From: an uncultured Faecalibacterium sp. | GTDB lineage: Bacteria > Bacillota > Clostridia > Oscillospirales > Ruminococcaceae | Direction: 5' to 3' | NCBI GenBank assembly: GCA_934518555.1 | Contig: CAKSXW010000032.1 | Span: 1 to 20,748, forward strand | Length of the DNA: 20,748 nucleotides | Part shown: positions 1 through 7,910 of the stretch, one piece after another | Layout of the letters: every line of letters begins with the position of its first letter | How positions within the stretch are numbered: position 1 is the first letter of the stretch | The notes under the pieces: model-generated | What the model was told of the DNA's origin: nothing | Seen by the model: the letters and a program-made list of their open reading frames with translations, nothing else | Database searches by the model: none | Made by a program: the position numbers and the translations under genes

Positions 1-58
1 ACTTCAGCCAGGGCTTTGCGACGGATGCGTAAACTGCCTCATGTGCTGTAGTTGACAT
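1..58 (-). CDS. 5' end of a gene leaving the window; possibly an AMP-binding acyl-CoA ligase
   Basis: Only the first 19 codons are present. The ATG at 58-56 is preceded at good distance by GAGAAAGGG, and a consensus promoter lies upstream at 177-205, so a real start is well supported. The peptide begins MSTTAHEAVY and ends in KPWLK. A KPWLK-type motif near the N-terminus is common in AMP-dependent acyl-CoA synthetases, where it is usually followed by an aromatic residue, but the fragment is too short to prove the family. The gene lies downstream of oppF on the same strand, with its own promoter and a likely terminator between them, so it is probably a separate unit. That the gene exists is fairly certain; its function is a guess. 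Confidence 0.5.
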   Translation of the reverse strand, partial: MSTTAHEAVYASVAKPWLK

Positions 59-113
59 AGGATCAAACCCTTTCTCTCATGATTCGTTCTTCTTCTTTTT
101 TATACTTCCTCCA

Positions 114-139
114 GGCCCGGCAGACCAAAGCTCCGGGCC
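114..139 (-). other. Hairpin in the 5' leader of the gene at 1-58
   Basis: A perfect 7-bp inverted repeat, GGCCCGG and CCGGGCC, encloses a 12-nt loop. It lies between the promoter at 177-205 and the ribosome site, so it sits in a leader of roughly 110 nt. No T-run follows it on the minus strand, so it is not a terminator. It may be an RNA-stability or translation element, or a chance GC-rich repeat. Confidence 0.35.
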
Positions 140-176
140 AAGGGCCAAACAGGCCAGGGCACACAGCCCTGCCTGT

Positions 177-205
177 ATTGTAGTGGACAACAGTTGGAAA
201 GTCAA
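177..205 (-). promoter_or_regulatory. Sigma-A type promoter for the gene at 1-58
   Basis: On the minus strand, TTGACT (205-200) and TACAAT (182-177) are separated by exactly 17 nt, close to the housekeeping consensus. The predicted transcript starts near 170 and leads into the partial gene at 58. Confidence 0.7.
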
Positions 206-223
206 TGAACAATCTGTGAGAAG

Positions 224-253
224 TAAAAAAGAGACAAAACACCGATGGTTTTG
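224..253 (-). terminator. Likely intrinsic terminator after oppF
   Basis: On the minus strand an inverted repeat (CAAAAC / GTTTTG, 7-nt loop, 235-253) is followed by TCTCTTTTTT. The stem is short and AT-rich, so termination may be partial. It lies just before the promoter at 177-205, which supports its role as the end of the opp operon. Confidence 0.45.
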
Positions 254-297
254 TATCTTAAAATCTGGAAGAAAGTTGCTTTTTGTGGCAAAGAAAC

Positions 298-1236
298 TTA
301 GCTGTTGCCCAGCCAGGCCTCTGCCTCGGCAGTGCTGCACAGCACCCAATGCTGGGGCCGCAGCTGCCGCCACTGGGGGGCCTCGGTGGAGTAATCGTGA
401 ATGGCAGGGTCGTAGACCAGCAGCTGTTTTTCCCGTTCCCGTCGGGGGTCCGGCATGGGAATGGCAGACAGCAGGCTGCGAGTGTAGGGGTGCAGGGGGT
501 GGGCCACCAGCTCCTCGGCATCGGCCAGCTCCAGGATGCGGCCCTTGTGGATCACAGCGATGCGGTCGCAGATGTAGCGCATGACCGAAAGATCGTGGGC
601 CACAAACAGATAGGTGATGCCACGCTCTGCCTGCAAACGGCGCAGCAGGTTCAGCACCTGGGCCCGGATGGACATATCCAGGGCACTGATGGGCTCGTCG
701 GCTACAATGAACTCCGGCTCCACGATAAGGGCCCGGGCAATGCCGATGCGCTGCCGCTGACCGCCGGAAAACTCATGGGGGAACCGGGAGGCAAACTCCG
801 GCAGCAGGCCTACTTCCAGCAGGGCCTGCCGGACCTTTTCCTCTCGCTGGGCAGCAGAAAGGTCCGGCCGCACGTTCTGCAGGCCTTCCCCTACGATATA
901 GCTCACCTTGGCTCGCTCGTTGAGAGAGGCCTGGGGGTCCTGGAAGATCATCTGGATCTCCTTGGTGATCTGCCGGTCCAGGCTGCGTGAGATGCGGCCG
1001 TTGATCTTTTGGCCCTTATAGAGGATGTCGCCGCCGGAGGTGGGCAGGATCCGCAGGATGGCCCGGCCGATGGTAGTCTTGCCGGAACCGGATTCTCCCA
1101 CCAGGCCAAAGGTCTCCCCCTTGTAGATCTGAAAGCTGGCGTCCTCCACAGCCTGGTAGGCTTTGCGGCCGGAGCCGTAGGTCACCTGCAGGTGGTCTAC
1201 CTCCAGCAGGACCTCTTTGTGTGTGGTCTTTTCCAT
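298..1236 (-). CDS. oppF: Oligopeptide ABC transporter ATP-binding subunit OppF
   Basis: One of two ATPases that power peptide import on the inner face of the membrane. The 312-residue protein has a Walker A motif GESGSGKTT at residues 47-55, the signature FSGGQ at 156-160, Walker B ending VADEP at about 178-182, and the switch histidine at about 214 (VAHD). The C-terminal HPLHPYT stretch at about 246-252 is typical of the OppD/OppF/DppD/DppF branch. The start codon lies 1 nt beyond the oppD stop, with an AAGGAGG-type site inside the oppD end, so translation is probably coupled. It is the last gene of the opp operon. The peptide-transporter family is certain; peptide rather than another substrate is inferred from the whole operon. 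Confidence 0.9.
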   Translation of the reverse strand: MEKTTHKEVLLEVDHLQVTYGSGRKAYQAVEDASFQIYKGETFGLVGESGSGKTTIGRAILRILPTSGGDILYKGQKINGRISRSLDRQITKEIQMIFQDPQASLNERAKVSYIVGEGLQNVRPDLSAAQREEKVRQALLEVGLLPEFASRFPHEFSGGQRQRIGIARALIVEPEFIVADEPISALDMSIRAQVLNLLRRLQAERGITYLFVAHDLSVMRYICDRIAVIHKGRILELADAEELVAHPLHPYTRSLLSAIPMPDPRREREKQLLVYDPAIHDYSTEAPQWRQLRPQHWVLCSTAEAEAWLGNS

Positions 1237-1237
1237 G

Positions 1238-2290
1238 TTACAGGCCCTCCTTCTGCAATTTTTTCACCGCAGCAGGCGGCTCTACATGGGGTGCCCGGGG
1301 GTCCAGCAGCCAAGTACGGGCTTTGTGGGTGGGGGACACCGCAAAATAGGGGGGCCGCTTCACAAAGTCGATCTTCAGGGCCTGGGGGTTCCGGGGGGCA
1401 AAGGCGTCCCCTCGGATCTCGGCAAACAGGTTGGGAGGCGTGCCCAGGATGTTGAACAAGTCCTGGCCCTTTTCGCCCATCTGGGGCATACTGGACAGCA
1501 GGGCCCAGGTGTAGGGGTGCCGGGGGTCGTAGTAGATCTCGTCAGCAGTGCCGATCTCCACAATGTCTCCGGCGTACATCACTGCCACCCGGTCCGCAAT
1601 GTTGGCCACCACCCCCAGGTCGTGGGTGATCATGACGATGGTCAGGTGATACTTGATCCGCAGGGCCTTCAGCAGCTGCAGGATCTGGGCCTGGATGGTC
1701 ACATCCAGGGCGGTGGTGGGCTCGTCGCAGATCAGGACCCGGGGGTTGCAGGCCACGGCAATGGCAATGACTACACGCTGGCGCATTCCGCCGGAAAACT
1801 CATGGGGGTACTGCTTGTAACGGGTCTCCGGGTCCGAGATGCCCACGTCCTGCAGGTACTCCAGGGTCTTTGCCCGGGCGGCTGCCCCTTTCAGGCCCTG
1901 GTGCAGGGTAACGGCCTCGGTGATCTGCTCCCCAATGGTCTTGAGGGGGTTCAGGCTGGTCATAGGGTCCTGGAGGATCATAGCGATCTCTCGGCCCCGG
2001 ACGGCCAGCCAGTCCTTTTCCGTTTTCAGCTCCGACAGCCGCAGGGGGCTGCTGCCCGGGGCGGCATAGTAGTCGATGGTGCCGCCGGTAATGGCACCGT
2101 TGGGGTCCAGCAGGCCCATAAAGCTCTTGGTGAACACGCTTTTGCCGGAGCCGCTTTCTCCCACGATGGCCAGCACTTCGCCCCGGTACAGGTCCAGGTC
2201 CACGCCCCGGATGGCATGGAGGATCTTTCCACGGAGGTTGAACTGGATGTGAAGATCCCGCACCGAGAGGATGCTGTTTTGTTGTTCCAT
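1238..2290 (-). CDS. oppD: Oligopeptide ABC transporter ATP-binding subunit OppD
   Basis: Partner ATPase of OppF, 350 residues. Walker A is GESGSGKS (44-51), the Q-loop is near Q107, the signature FSGGM is at 165-169, Walker B ends ICDEP (187-191) and the switch histidine is H223. The C-terminal OppD/DppD extension is present (GTPPNLF, then GDAFAPRN). It lacks the cysteines found there in many Gram-negative homologues; the Asp/Asn version is the form I know from Gram-positive OppD. The start ATG is preceded by AAGGAGGAG, and the gene lies 13 nt after oppC. It is co-transcribed with oppB, oppC and oppF. Confidence 0.9.
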   Translation of the reverse strand: MEQQNSILSVRDLHIQFNLRGKILHAIRGVDLDLYRGEVLAIVGESGSGKSVFTKSFMGLLDPNGAITGGTIDYYAAPGSSPLRLSELKTEKDWLAVRGREIAMILQDPMTSLNPLKTIGEQITEAVTLHQGLKGAAARAKTLEYLQDVGISDPETRYKQYPHEFSGGMRQRVVIAIAVACNPRVLICDEPTTALDVTIQAQILQLLKALRIKYHLTIVMITHDLGVVANIADRVAVMYAGDIVEIGTADEIYYDPRHPYTWALLSSMPQMGEKGQDLFNILGTPPNLFAEIRGDAFAPRNPQALKIDFVKRPPYFAVSPTHKARTWLLDPRAPHVEPPAAVKKLQKEGL

Positions 2291-2303
2291 AGCAGGCTCC
2301 TCC

Positions 2304-3326
2304 TTACTGCAGGTGATTTTTGGGGTCGGCAGCGTCCGAGAAGGCGTTGCCGATCAGGTAAAAGGCAATGGTCACAAAGCTCAGGATCAGGGTGGGGTAC
2401 AGCAGCTGGTACCGCAGCCCGGCCTGCATCATCACCTTGCGGCCGTCGTTTACCAGGTTGCCCAGGGAGGGAGTCTCCACCGACAGGCCCAGGCCGATGT
2501 AGGTGATGAACACCTCGTTGCCAATGGCCTCCGGGATGGTAAGGGCCATGCGGAGCATGATCACCGACACCAGATAGGGCAGCAGGTTCCGCATTACGAT
2601 GCGGAAGGTGGGGGTGCCGATGCACCGGGAGGCAATGTTGTAGTCCCGGTCCCGGATGATAAGGATCTGGTTGCGGATGAACCGGGCCATCTCGATCCAG
2701 CCCTTGATGGACATCCCCAGGATCATGGTCCAGATGCTGGGGGTGGCCACATAGGAGATGAGGATCAGCACAATGGCAGTGGGGATGTTGTCAAAAATGT
2801 TGTACAGTTCCGTGAACACAAAGTCCAGGCCCCGGACATAGCCCCACAGCACCCCGGCGGTGATGCCCACCGCAGCCTCGATCAGGGCCACAAAAAAGGC
2901 GATGGTAAGGCTGGTACGGGCCCCGGCCCAGATCCGGGCCCACAGGTCCTGGCCGATGGAGTTGGAGCCCCACACAAAGCCATCCTGCCCCGGGGCGATG
3001 TTCCGGTAGGGGATGCCAGTGGCCGGGTCTACGGCGCAGAGGTTGGGGTCTGCCTGGCCCGGCAGCAGGGGCTGCACAAAGGCAAAGGCCACCAGGGCCA
3101 CCAGGGCCGCCAGCAGGGCTACCGCCAGCTTGTTTTTGAAAAAAGCCCGGAAGGTGCTGCCCCAGTAGCTGTAGTTGGAGCTGGCAGTGGCTTCGGCCTG
3201 CTGGGCGCAGAACCCGGCAGGGGTGAACAGCTGGTCCTCCGGCAGCTCTGCCCAGGCAGTCGGGCCCTGCTGCTGCAGGGTGTTCAGCTGCTGTTCCAGC
3301 TGACGGGAGCATTGGCGTTTGAACAT
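2304..3326 (-). CDS. oppC: Oligopeptide ABC transporter permease OppC
   Basis: Second membrane-spanning subunit of the importer, 340 residues. A hydrophilic N-terminal stretch of about 65 residues leads to a first transmembrane segment (NKLAVALLAALVALVAF region). A periplasm-facing insert of about 50 residues containing GSNSIGQDLWARIWAG follows, then the BPD_transp_1 domain. The EAA-type coupling loop is visible around RDRDYNIASRCIG, followed by RNLLP. The start codon overlaps the oppB stop by one base, with an AAAGGTGG ribosome site upstream, which is typical of coupled permease subunits made in equal amounts. The long N-terminal tail is typical of OppC and not evidence of a wrong start. Confidence 0.88.
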   Translation of the reverse strand: MFKRQCSRQLEQQLNTLQQQGPTAWAELPEDQLFTPAGFCAQQAEATASSNYSYWGSTFRAFFKNKLAVALLAALVALVAFAFVQPLLPGQADPNLCAVDPATGIPYRNIAPGQDGFVWGSNSIGQDLWARIWAGARTSLTIAFFVALIEAAVGITAGVLWGYVRGLDFVFTELYNIFDNIPTAIVLILISYVATPSIWTMILGMSIKGWIEMARFIRNQILIIRDRDYNIASRCIGTPTFRIVMRNLLPYLVSVIMLRMALTIPEAIGNEVFITYIGLGLSVETPSLGNLVNDGRKVMMQAGLRYQLLYPTLILSFVTIAFYLIGNAFSDAADPKNHLQ

Positions 3327-4267
3327 CAGCGTCCACCTTCTTTCTTGCCAAAGCTGATACGGGGATCAATGAGCACCATGAGCACATCGCCCAGGATCAG
3401 GCCCAGGATGCCCACGCAGGCATACAGCAGCACGATGCCCTGGACCATGGTGTTGTCGTGGCGCTGCACGCAGGTGACCAGCAGGCCGCCCATGCCGGGG
3501 ATGCTGTAGAGGCTCTCGATGTAGATGGAGCCCACCACTGTGTTGAGGAAGGCAGAGGGAATGTACTGCACCAGAGGCACCATGGCGTTGCGGAACACAT
3601 GATGCAGGGCGATGTTGTTCTCGCTGACGCCCTTGGCCCGGGCCAGCCGGACATAATCCTTGGTGCTTTCGTCCACCATATAACGGCGCAGCCACATGGC
3701 GTAAAAGGCCAGGTTGGCCAGGCTCATGCTGCACACCGGCAGCACCCAGTACCGCCAGTTGGCAGCGTCAAACAGCAGGCCCACCCCCACCAGGGAGGTG
3801 CCGTACATCTGGATGTACAAAAAGTACACCGCCGCCGGCACCGCCTGGATCAGCACGATAAAGGCGGTGCCCAGTTTATCGGGCCAGCGGCTTTTGTACC
3901 GGCCCATCACAAGCCCCAGGGGGATGCCCAGCACAAGGCTCAGGACCATGGCCAGGATGCCCATCTGGAGGGAGATGGGCAGCTTTTGGGCCAGGATCTG
4001 GGTGACAGGGGCGTTTACCTTGTAGATATGGCTCACTCCCAGGTCCCCATGGAGGGCGTCCTTCCAGAATCGGCCGATCTGCACCGGCAGAGGGTCCAGC
4101 AGCCCCATGGACTGGAGCCCTGCCTGGATCTGGGCCTCGGTCATTTTTTCGTAGTTGGCAAAGTAGCCCTCCACAGGCATGAGCCGCAGCAGGCAGAACA
4201 CCAGCGTGACGATGACGAACAGCGTCAGGATGGACCGCCCGATGCGTTTTGCGAGATATTGCACCAT
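3326..4267 (-). CDS. oppB: Oligopeptide ABC transporter permease OppB
   Basis: First membrane-spanning subunit, 313 residues from the chosen ATG at 4267-4265 (MVQYLAKRIG), which has AGAGAGGTG just upstream. An ATG further upstream at 4312 would add 15 residues without a ribosome site or family support. The N-terminal helix with ILTLFVIVTLVFCLLRL is the usual OppB/DppB start. The coupling loop DYVRLARAKGVSENNIALHHVFRNA is the conserved EAA motif, here DYVRLARAKG. Several more transmembrane helices follow, ending in the DPRISFG motif. It is separated from oppA by a strong hairpin at 4378-4418, so its level is probably lower than that of the binding protein. Confidence 0.88.
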   Translation of the reverse strand: MVQYLAKRIGRSILTLFVIVTLVFCLLRLMPVEGYFANYEKMTEAQIQAGLQSMGLLDPLPVQIGRFWKDALHGDLGVSHIYKVNAPVTQILAQKLPISLQMGILAMVLSLVLGIPLGLVMGRYKSRWPDKLGTAFIVLIQAVPAAVYFLYIQMYGTSLVGVGLLFDAANWRYWVLPVCSMSLANLAFYAMWLRRYMVDESTKDYVRLARAKGVSENNIALHHVFRNAMVPLVQYIPSAFLNTVVGSIYIESLYSIPGMGGLLVTCVQRHDNTMVQGIVLLYACVGILGLILGDVLMVLIDPRISFGKKEGGR

Positions 4268-4313
4268 GCTGTGCACCTCTCTTTTCTTTTGAAATACAGA
4301 CAAATATAGCATA

Positions 4314-4347
4314 CCGCAAATTGCTCCTTTTGGAAAGGGATTTGCGG
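4314..4347 (-). other. Second hairpin in the oppA-oppB gap
   Basis: A perfect 8-bp stem (CCGCAAAT / ATTTGCGG) encloses an inner CCTTT/AAAGG pairing. On the minus strand it lies between the G10 tract and the oppB ribosome site and is not followed by a T-run. It may protect the oppBCDF messenger after the terminator or be processed. A possible weak -10 (TATGCT) lies just below it, without a convincing -35. Confidence 0.4.
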
Positions 4348-4364
4348 ATTTTTACAGGAAAATA

Positions 4365-4374
4365 CCCCCCCCCC
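4365..4374. repeat. Ten-base C/G homopolymer
   Basis: A run of ten C on the plus strand (G10 in the opp transcript) sits directly downstream of the oppA-oppB terminator, in the untranslated stretch before oppB. Such tracts can change length by slippage and can also be miscounted in sequencing. It lies outside any coding sequence. Confidence 0.8.
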
Positions 4375-4377
4375 GTG

Positions 4378-4418
4378 AAAAAGGGGTCCAGGAAAGTCCG
4401 CAGACTTTCCTGGACCCC
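4378..4418 (-). terminator. Strong terminator/attenuator between oppA and oppB
   Basis: A perfect 16-bp inverted repeat (4383-4398 and 4403-4418) with a 4-nt loop is followed on the minus strand by five T (4382-4378). It lies 24 nt after the oppA stop. Because oppBCDF has no clear promoter of its own, it most likely allows partial read-through, giving more binding protein than permease and ATPase. Confidence 0.85.
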
Positions 4419-4441
4419 GAAATATAAAGGTTTCTTCTGCC

Positions 4442-6466
4442 TTACCGGGCATCCCGGTTCTGGTTGTACTCCTCCATGGAAACGTAGTGGTCCAGGATGT
4501 GTACCCCCTTCAGGCGGTTGCAGGACAGGCCCGTGGGGGCGTACTGGCCCTCCCACAGGTTCAGCCGGGTGGCAATATAGGGCGGCACCGGCAGGCCCAG
4601 AGGCACCACCAGGGCATTCTGGATCAGATAAGCCTCAGCGTTGGCAAAGGCCTCGTACCGGGCATCCAGGTCCTCGGTGATGGCCTTGGCCTTTTCCACC
4701 ATGTCCATGTAGGTCATGACAGAATCGGCAGTCTCACCAGTGATGATGCCGTCCTCCACGCCAGTCCGCAGGAAGGCGTAGCAGGTGCCCCGGTCTCCGG
4801 CGTCCTGGTAGAAGGGGTAAACCTCCGTCTCCGGGTCGGAGTAGTCGGCACCCCAGTAGTAGGACATGAACTCATAGGCACCGGCCCGACGCACAGCGTT
4901 CAGGAAGTTGTCCGAGGGGCCCTGGGTGATGATGATGTTGATGAAGGAGAAGCTGTCGTTCAGTACACCCTCCACCTGCTGCTTGAACACCTGACACTGC
5001 TTGTCCCAGTCCACCACAGCAGGGTTGTAGGGGTACAGGACCTTGATGGGGAAGGTGGCCCCGGCGGCGGTCAGCTCCTCCACGGCGGCGTCCCGGTACT
5101 GCCGGGCCTTGGCCTCGTCAAAAAAGTCCGACAGCTGGGCCAGGTCGCCGCACTGGGTGTAGTCCACCCCCTGACTGTTGGCACAGAAGAAAGGAGGCGT
5201 GATGGTGTGGAGCTTGTAGTTTTCGTAGCCCTCCGGGGCGGTAACAGCCAGGGTCACCGCCGGGTTGATGGCATGGAGAAAAGCCTTGCGGAAGTTGGTG
5301 CAGTTTACAGCCTTGGCCCAGTTGTCCGGCTCGTACTGAGCGTCCACGCCGGTAACGTTCCAGTTGGAGAACTGGTGAGCATAGGGCAGGAAGTTGAAGA
5401 TATAGAAGTAGCTCTTGCCGGTCTCCGGACGCTCCATGGACACCATGTCCCGGGTGGTGTCGTCAGACAGCCAGCTGTCCAGGATGTCGGAGCTGATGGT
5501 GGCCTGGTCGATTTCTCCACGCTTTACCATTTCGGGGCCGCTGATCAGGGCCTCCTGGTTGTAGATATAGCGGATGGTGTCGATGTAGACCGTGTCCCGG
5601 TCGTAGTTTTCAGGGTTTTTCCGCATCACCCAGCTTTCCAGAGGCACATACTCTGCCAGGTAGAAGGCACCGCAGCTGCAGGCCGTCTCGGCAGAGGTAC
5701 AGAACTGGTCTCCCATCTCCTCCAGCAGGGGGCCGTAGGCCGGCTCGTAGGGAGCGTAGCTCAGCAGGCTGATAAAGCCGGGGAAGTCATAGCACAGGGT
5801 GTAGGTGAGGGTGTGGGTGTCCAGGGCCTTGACCCCCACGGCGTCAAACTCCACAGCCGGGTACTGGGTGGCAGAGCCGTCGGCAGCGGTGGCCACCACA
5901 GTGCCATCAGATTCCAGGGCGTAGGTGGTGCCGTCCTCGGCGGTGGTGCCGTTGGCAGCGCAGTCCTTGTAGAACTGATAGTTGAAGTACGCCTCCGCAC
6001 CAGCCACATAGGGGGTCACCAGGCTGGCAGTGCCAGAAGCGTAGGCCGGGGTCAGCACATACTTCAGGGCGTCCACAAAGTCCTGGGCCGTTACAGGGCC
6101 CAGCACCTGGCCGGTGCAGTCCACCCAGTTCTCATCCCGCAGGTGGAAGGTCCAGGTAAGGGTGTCGGCGTCCCACTCCCAGCTGGTGGCCAGGCCCTCC
6201 CGGACCTTGCCCTTGGTGTCGTACTCCACCAGAGTGTCCACGCACTGGGTGCCGTGGTACAGGTCCGGGTCAGCGGAACAGATCAGATAGTTCAGGGTAG
6301 CAGGCTGACGGGAGTACAGCACCGTGTAGGTGGTGCCGCCTCCGGTGCTGCCGCTGCCGCTGGCGGCACCGCCGCAGCTGCTCAGCAGACCGGCAGCTGC
6401 CGTGGACAGAGCAGCCGCACCGGTGGCCTTCAGGAACTGGCGACGGGAAAATGCATGGTCCATCAT
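4442..6466 (-). CDS. oppA: Oligopeptide-binding lipoprotein OppA with Tat-like signal
   Basis: Extracellular peptide-binding protein (SBP_bac_5 family), 674 residues, at the upper end of the family's length. The N-terminus reads MMDHAF then SRRQFLK, a full twin-arginine motif. An Ala-rich hydrophobic stretch and the lipobox LLSSC at about residues 26-30 follow, so it should be a lipoprotein anchored to the outer face of the membrane. A Gly/Ser linker follows the cysteine. Inside, the ATSWEWDADTLTWTFHLR stretch is the classic SBP_bac_5 signature. Either of two consecutive ATG codons could start it; the first is 7 nt from AGAGGG and is used here. Its promoter at 6601-6629 and the leader hairpin suggest it is controlled at transcription elongation. 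Confidence 0.88.
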   Translation of the reverse strand: MMDHAFSRRQFLKATGAAALSTAAAGLLSSCGGAASGSGSTGGGTTYTVLYSRQPATLNYLICSADPDLYHGTQCVDTLVEYDTKGKVREGLATSWEWDADTLTWTFHLRDENWVDCTGQVLGPVTAQDFVDALKYVLTPAYASGTASLVTPYVAGAEAYFNYQFYKDCAANGTTAEDGTTYALESDGTVVATAADGSATQYPAVEFDAVGVKALDTHTLTYTLCYDFPGFISLLSYAPYEPAYGPLLEEMGDQFCTSAETACSCGAFYLAEYVPLESWVMRKNPENYDRDTVYIDTIRYIYNQEALISGPEMVKRGEIDQATISSDILDSWLSDDTTRDMVSMERPETGKSYFYIFNFLPYAHQFSNWNVTGVDAQYEPDNWAKAVNCTNFRKAFLHAINPAVTLAVTAPEGYENYKLHTITPPFFCANSQGVDYTQCGDLAQLSDFFDEAKARQYRDAAVEELTAAGATFPIKVLYPYNPAVVDWDKQCQVFKQQVEGVLNDSFSFINIIITQGPSDNFLNAVRRAGAYEFMSYYWGADYSDPETEVYPFYQDAGDRGTCYAFLRTGVEDGIITGETADSVMTYMDMVEKAKAITEDLDARYEAFANAEAYLIQNALVVPLGLPVPPYIATRLNLWEGQYAPTGLSCNRLKGVHILDHYVSMEEYNQNRDAR

Positions 6467-6525
6467 AAAAAATCCCTCTTTCGTTCAGGTTCGGGTCTTG
6501 TGGGACGCTGGCAGAGGTACACTGC

Positions 6526-6561
6526 AAAAAGAGGCAACGGAATCCCATCCGTTACCTCTTT
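6526..6561 (-). terminator. Terminator-like hairpin inside the oppA leader
   Basis: A 14-bp stem (6528-6541 with 6548-6561, one G-U pair, 6-nt loop) ends in TTTTT on the minus strand. It lies downstream of the oppA promoter and upstream of the oppA ribosome site. It can end read-through from the polyferredoxin operon, but transcripts from the oppA promoter must also cross it. An overlapping alternative stem (GTTAC at 6566-6562 with GTAAC at 6555-6551) would place AAAGAG in a loop and break the terminator, which is the layout of an attenuator. Confidence 0.75.
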
Positions 6562-6600
6562 GTAACTGCCACAGAGCTGCCAACGGGTCACTCTAAGGCC

Positions 6601-6629
6601 AGTATAACATTGATTTTACACGGCGTCAA
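6601..6629 (-). promoter_or_regulatory. oppA promoter overlapping the polyferredoxin stop codon
   Basis: On the minus strand, TTGACG (6629-6624) and TATACT (6606-6601) are spaced by 17 nt. The -35 overlaps the TGA stop of the gene ending at 6626. Predicted start near 6594, giving a leader of about 125 nt before oppA. Confidence 0.75.
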
Positions 6630-7906
6630 TCGGTTTTGGGCACCGATACAGCTTCCAGCACAGCAGCAGCCCCAGGCTGCTCCAGCACCGGGGCCTCCGG
6701 GGCTTCGGGAGCCAACTGCTCCACTGTGGGCAGGGAGCTCTGGGGGTCTGCCGCAGCCTGGGCAGCTTCCTCTGCTGCCTTCTGGGCCTCCCGTTCTTCC
6801 CGCAGCTTCTGTGCCCGGGCCCGGGCCTCCTCCTGCCGCTGACGGGTGCGCTCCTTGATGCGGCACACCGAGCACAGACCGTCTGCGCTGTTGGGGGCAA
6901 TGGGCTTGCCGCAGTTGGCGCACAGGGTCTTGCGGCACTTGTGGACGCTGACAGGCCCCAGGGTGGTAAGCTGGTGCAGCTTCAGCCCGGAGATGCCCTT
7001 GTTGGAGCAGGCAGCTACGCACACCTCACACTCGCTGCATTTCCAGGGAGTGATGACCATACGGGTCTGGCCGTCCGGCAGGTCCTCCAGCTTCAGGGCT
7101 CCGGCCCGGCAGGCTTTTTCGCACTTGCCGCAGCCAAAGCAGCTGTCGGTAAACTCCGGCAGGTAGCAGCCGTAGCGCAGGGGCGTTTCCATGCTGGCCT
7201 TCAGTTGCCGGGTGCGCTGGTGCAGCAGCAGCCGGAAGTCGGCACCGCCTTCCTCGTCGCTGCGGAGGCCCGGCAGCATCCGCAGCAGCTGCTTGGTGCC
7301 GCTCTTGGAGCCGTGGCCCACCTGCTCGAACATCTCCCGACGGGTAAGCTCCTTTACATGGTAAGGGGCATCCTCCGGCTCGTAAGCCAGGGTGAACCGG
7401 GCCTCGAACAGAGGCTGACCGAAAAACTCCACCAGACGGCTCAGCTCAGACCGCAGCAGGGCGGCGCAGGCGTCCTTCTCACACTGGCCGCAGGGGGTCA
7501 GGTCCAGCACGATCTTTTTGTTCAGGGCCAGGTAGGCCAGGGCCTCCCAGGAAAGGGAGGCGATGCAGGCCCGGGTGACCGAGTTCTTCCGGGTGGACTG
7601 TTCGCAGCCGATCCAGATGGTATCGTTATCGCTGTCTGCCGGTGCAGTGTCCCGTTCCACCTGCTCCGGGGAGGGAGAGATGCAGCGGCTGCGGCACACC
7701 GAGACGCACAAGCCGCAATCGGTGCAGGGGTCCCAGTCCTTTACCAGGTTGGGCCGGGTAAAGATCTGGTCCCCGTAGGGGCAGATATCCTTGCAGGCAG
7801 TGCAGGCCTTGCGGTGAGGGTGCAGGTTCCAGCACTGGCGGCGGTTGATCTCAGGATGGGTGGTTTTCATCAGCGCATCCATGGCGGCTCTTGTAAAAAA
7901 GCCCAT
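6626..7906 (-). CDS. Polyferredoxin-like protein with zinc-ribbon segment and charged tail
   Basis: A 426-residue iron-sulfur protein of unassigned role. An N-terminal cluster region has C35-x2-C38-x3-C42-P and a full C61-x2-C64-x2-C67-x3-C71. A second cysteine group follows (C101, C114, C139, C142, C147). Two standard [4Fe-4S] motifs are then visible at C256/259/262/266 and C290/293/296/300. C329-x2-C332 and C345-x2-C348 look like a zinc ribbon. The last 75 residues are Arg/Glu/Ala-rich, helical (about 350-390), then Pro/Glu-rich. There is no signal peptide or membrane segment, so it should be cytoplasmic. The start is 4 nt after the preceding stop, with AAAAGGAG inside that gene, so translation is coupled. 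It may pass electrons or carry clusters; no catalytic domain was recognised. Confidence 0.8.
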   Translation of the reverse strand: MGFFTRAAMDALMKTTHPEINRRQCWNLHPHRKACTACKDICPYGDQIFTRPNLVKDWDPCTDCGLCVSVCRSRCISPSPEQVERDTAPADSDNDTIWIGCEQSTRKNSVTRACIASLSWEALAYLALNKKIVLDLTPCGQCEKDACAALLRSELSRLVEFFGQPLFEARFTLAYEPEDAPYHVKELTRREMFEQVGHGSKSGTKQLLRMLPGLRSDEEGGADFRLLLHQRTRQLKASMETPLRYGCYLPEFTDSCFGCGKCEKACRAGALKLEDLPDGQTRMVITPWKCSECEVCVAACSNKGISGLKLHQLTTLGPVSVHKCRKTLCANCGKPIAPNSADGLCSVCRIKERTRQRQEEARARAQKLREEREAQKAAEEAAQAAADPQSSLPTVEQLAPEAPEAPVLEQPGAAAVLEAVSVPKTD

Positions 7907-7910
7907 ACGA

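Noticed and set aside
183..584. Open frame across the end of oppF and the downstream gap
   Set aside because: It is antisense to oppF and its downstream promoter, with no protein features.
1375..1563. Short Pro/Thr-rich frame inside oppD
   Set aside because: It is an out-of-frame reading of oppD with a biased composition.
2271..3509. 412-codon plus-strand open frame opposite oppC
   Set aside because: It crosses oppC and the oppC/oppB junction in antisense with no recognisable motif.
4268..4364. Separate promoter for oppB
   Set aside because: TATGCT-like sequence is present but no convincing -35 at the right distance; read-through from oppA explains expression better.
4487..6565. 692-codon open frame on the plus strand opposite oppA
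   Set aside because: It is antisense to a well-supported gene, lacks a family match and a ribosome site, and its composition (Val, Gly, Gln, His rich) is that of a reversed GC-rich gene.
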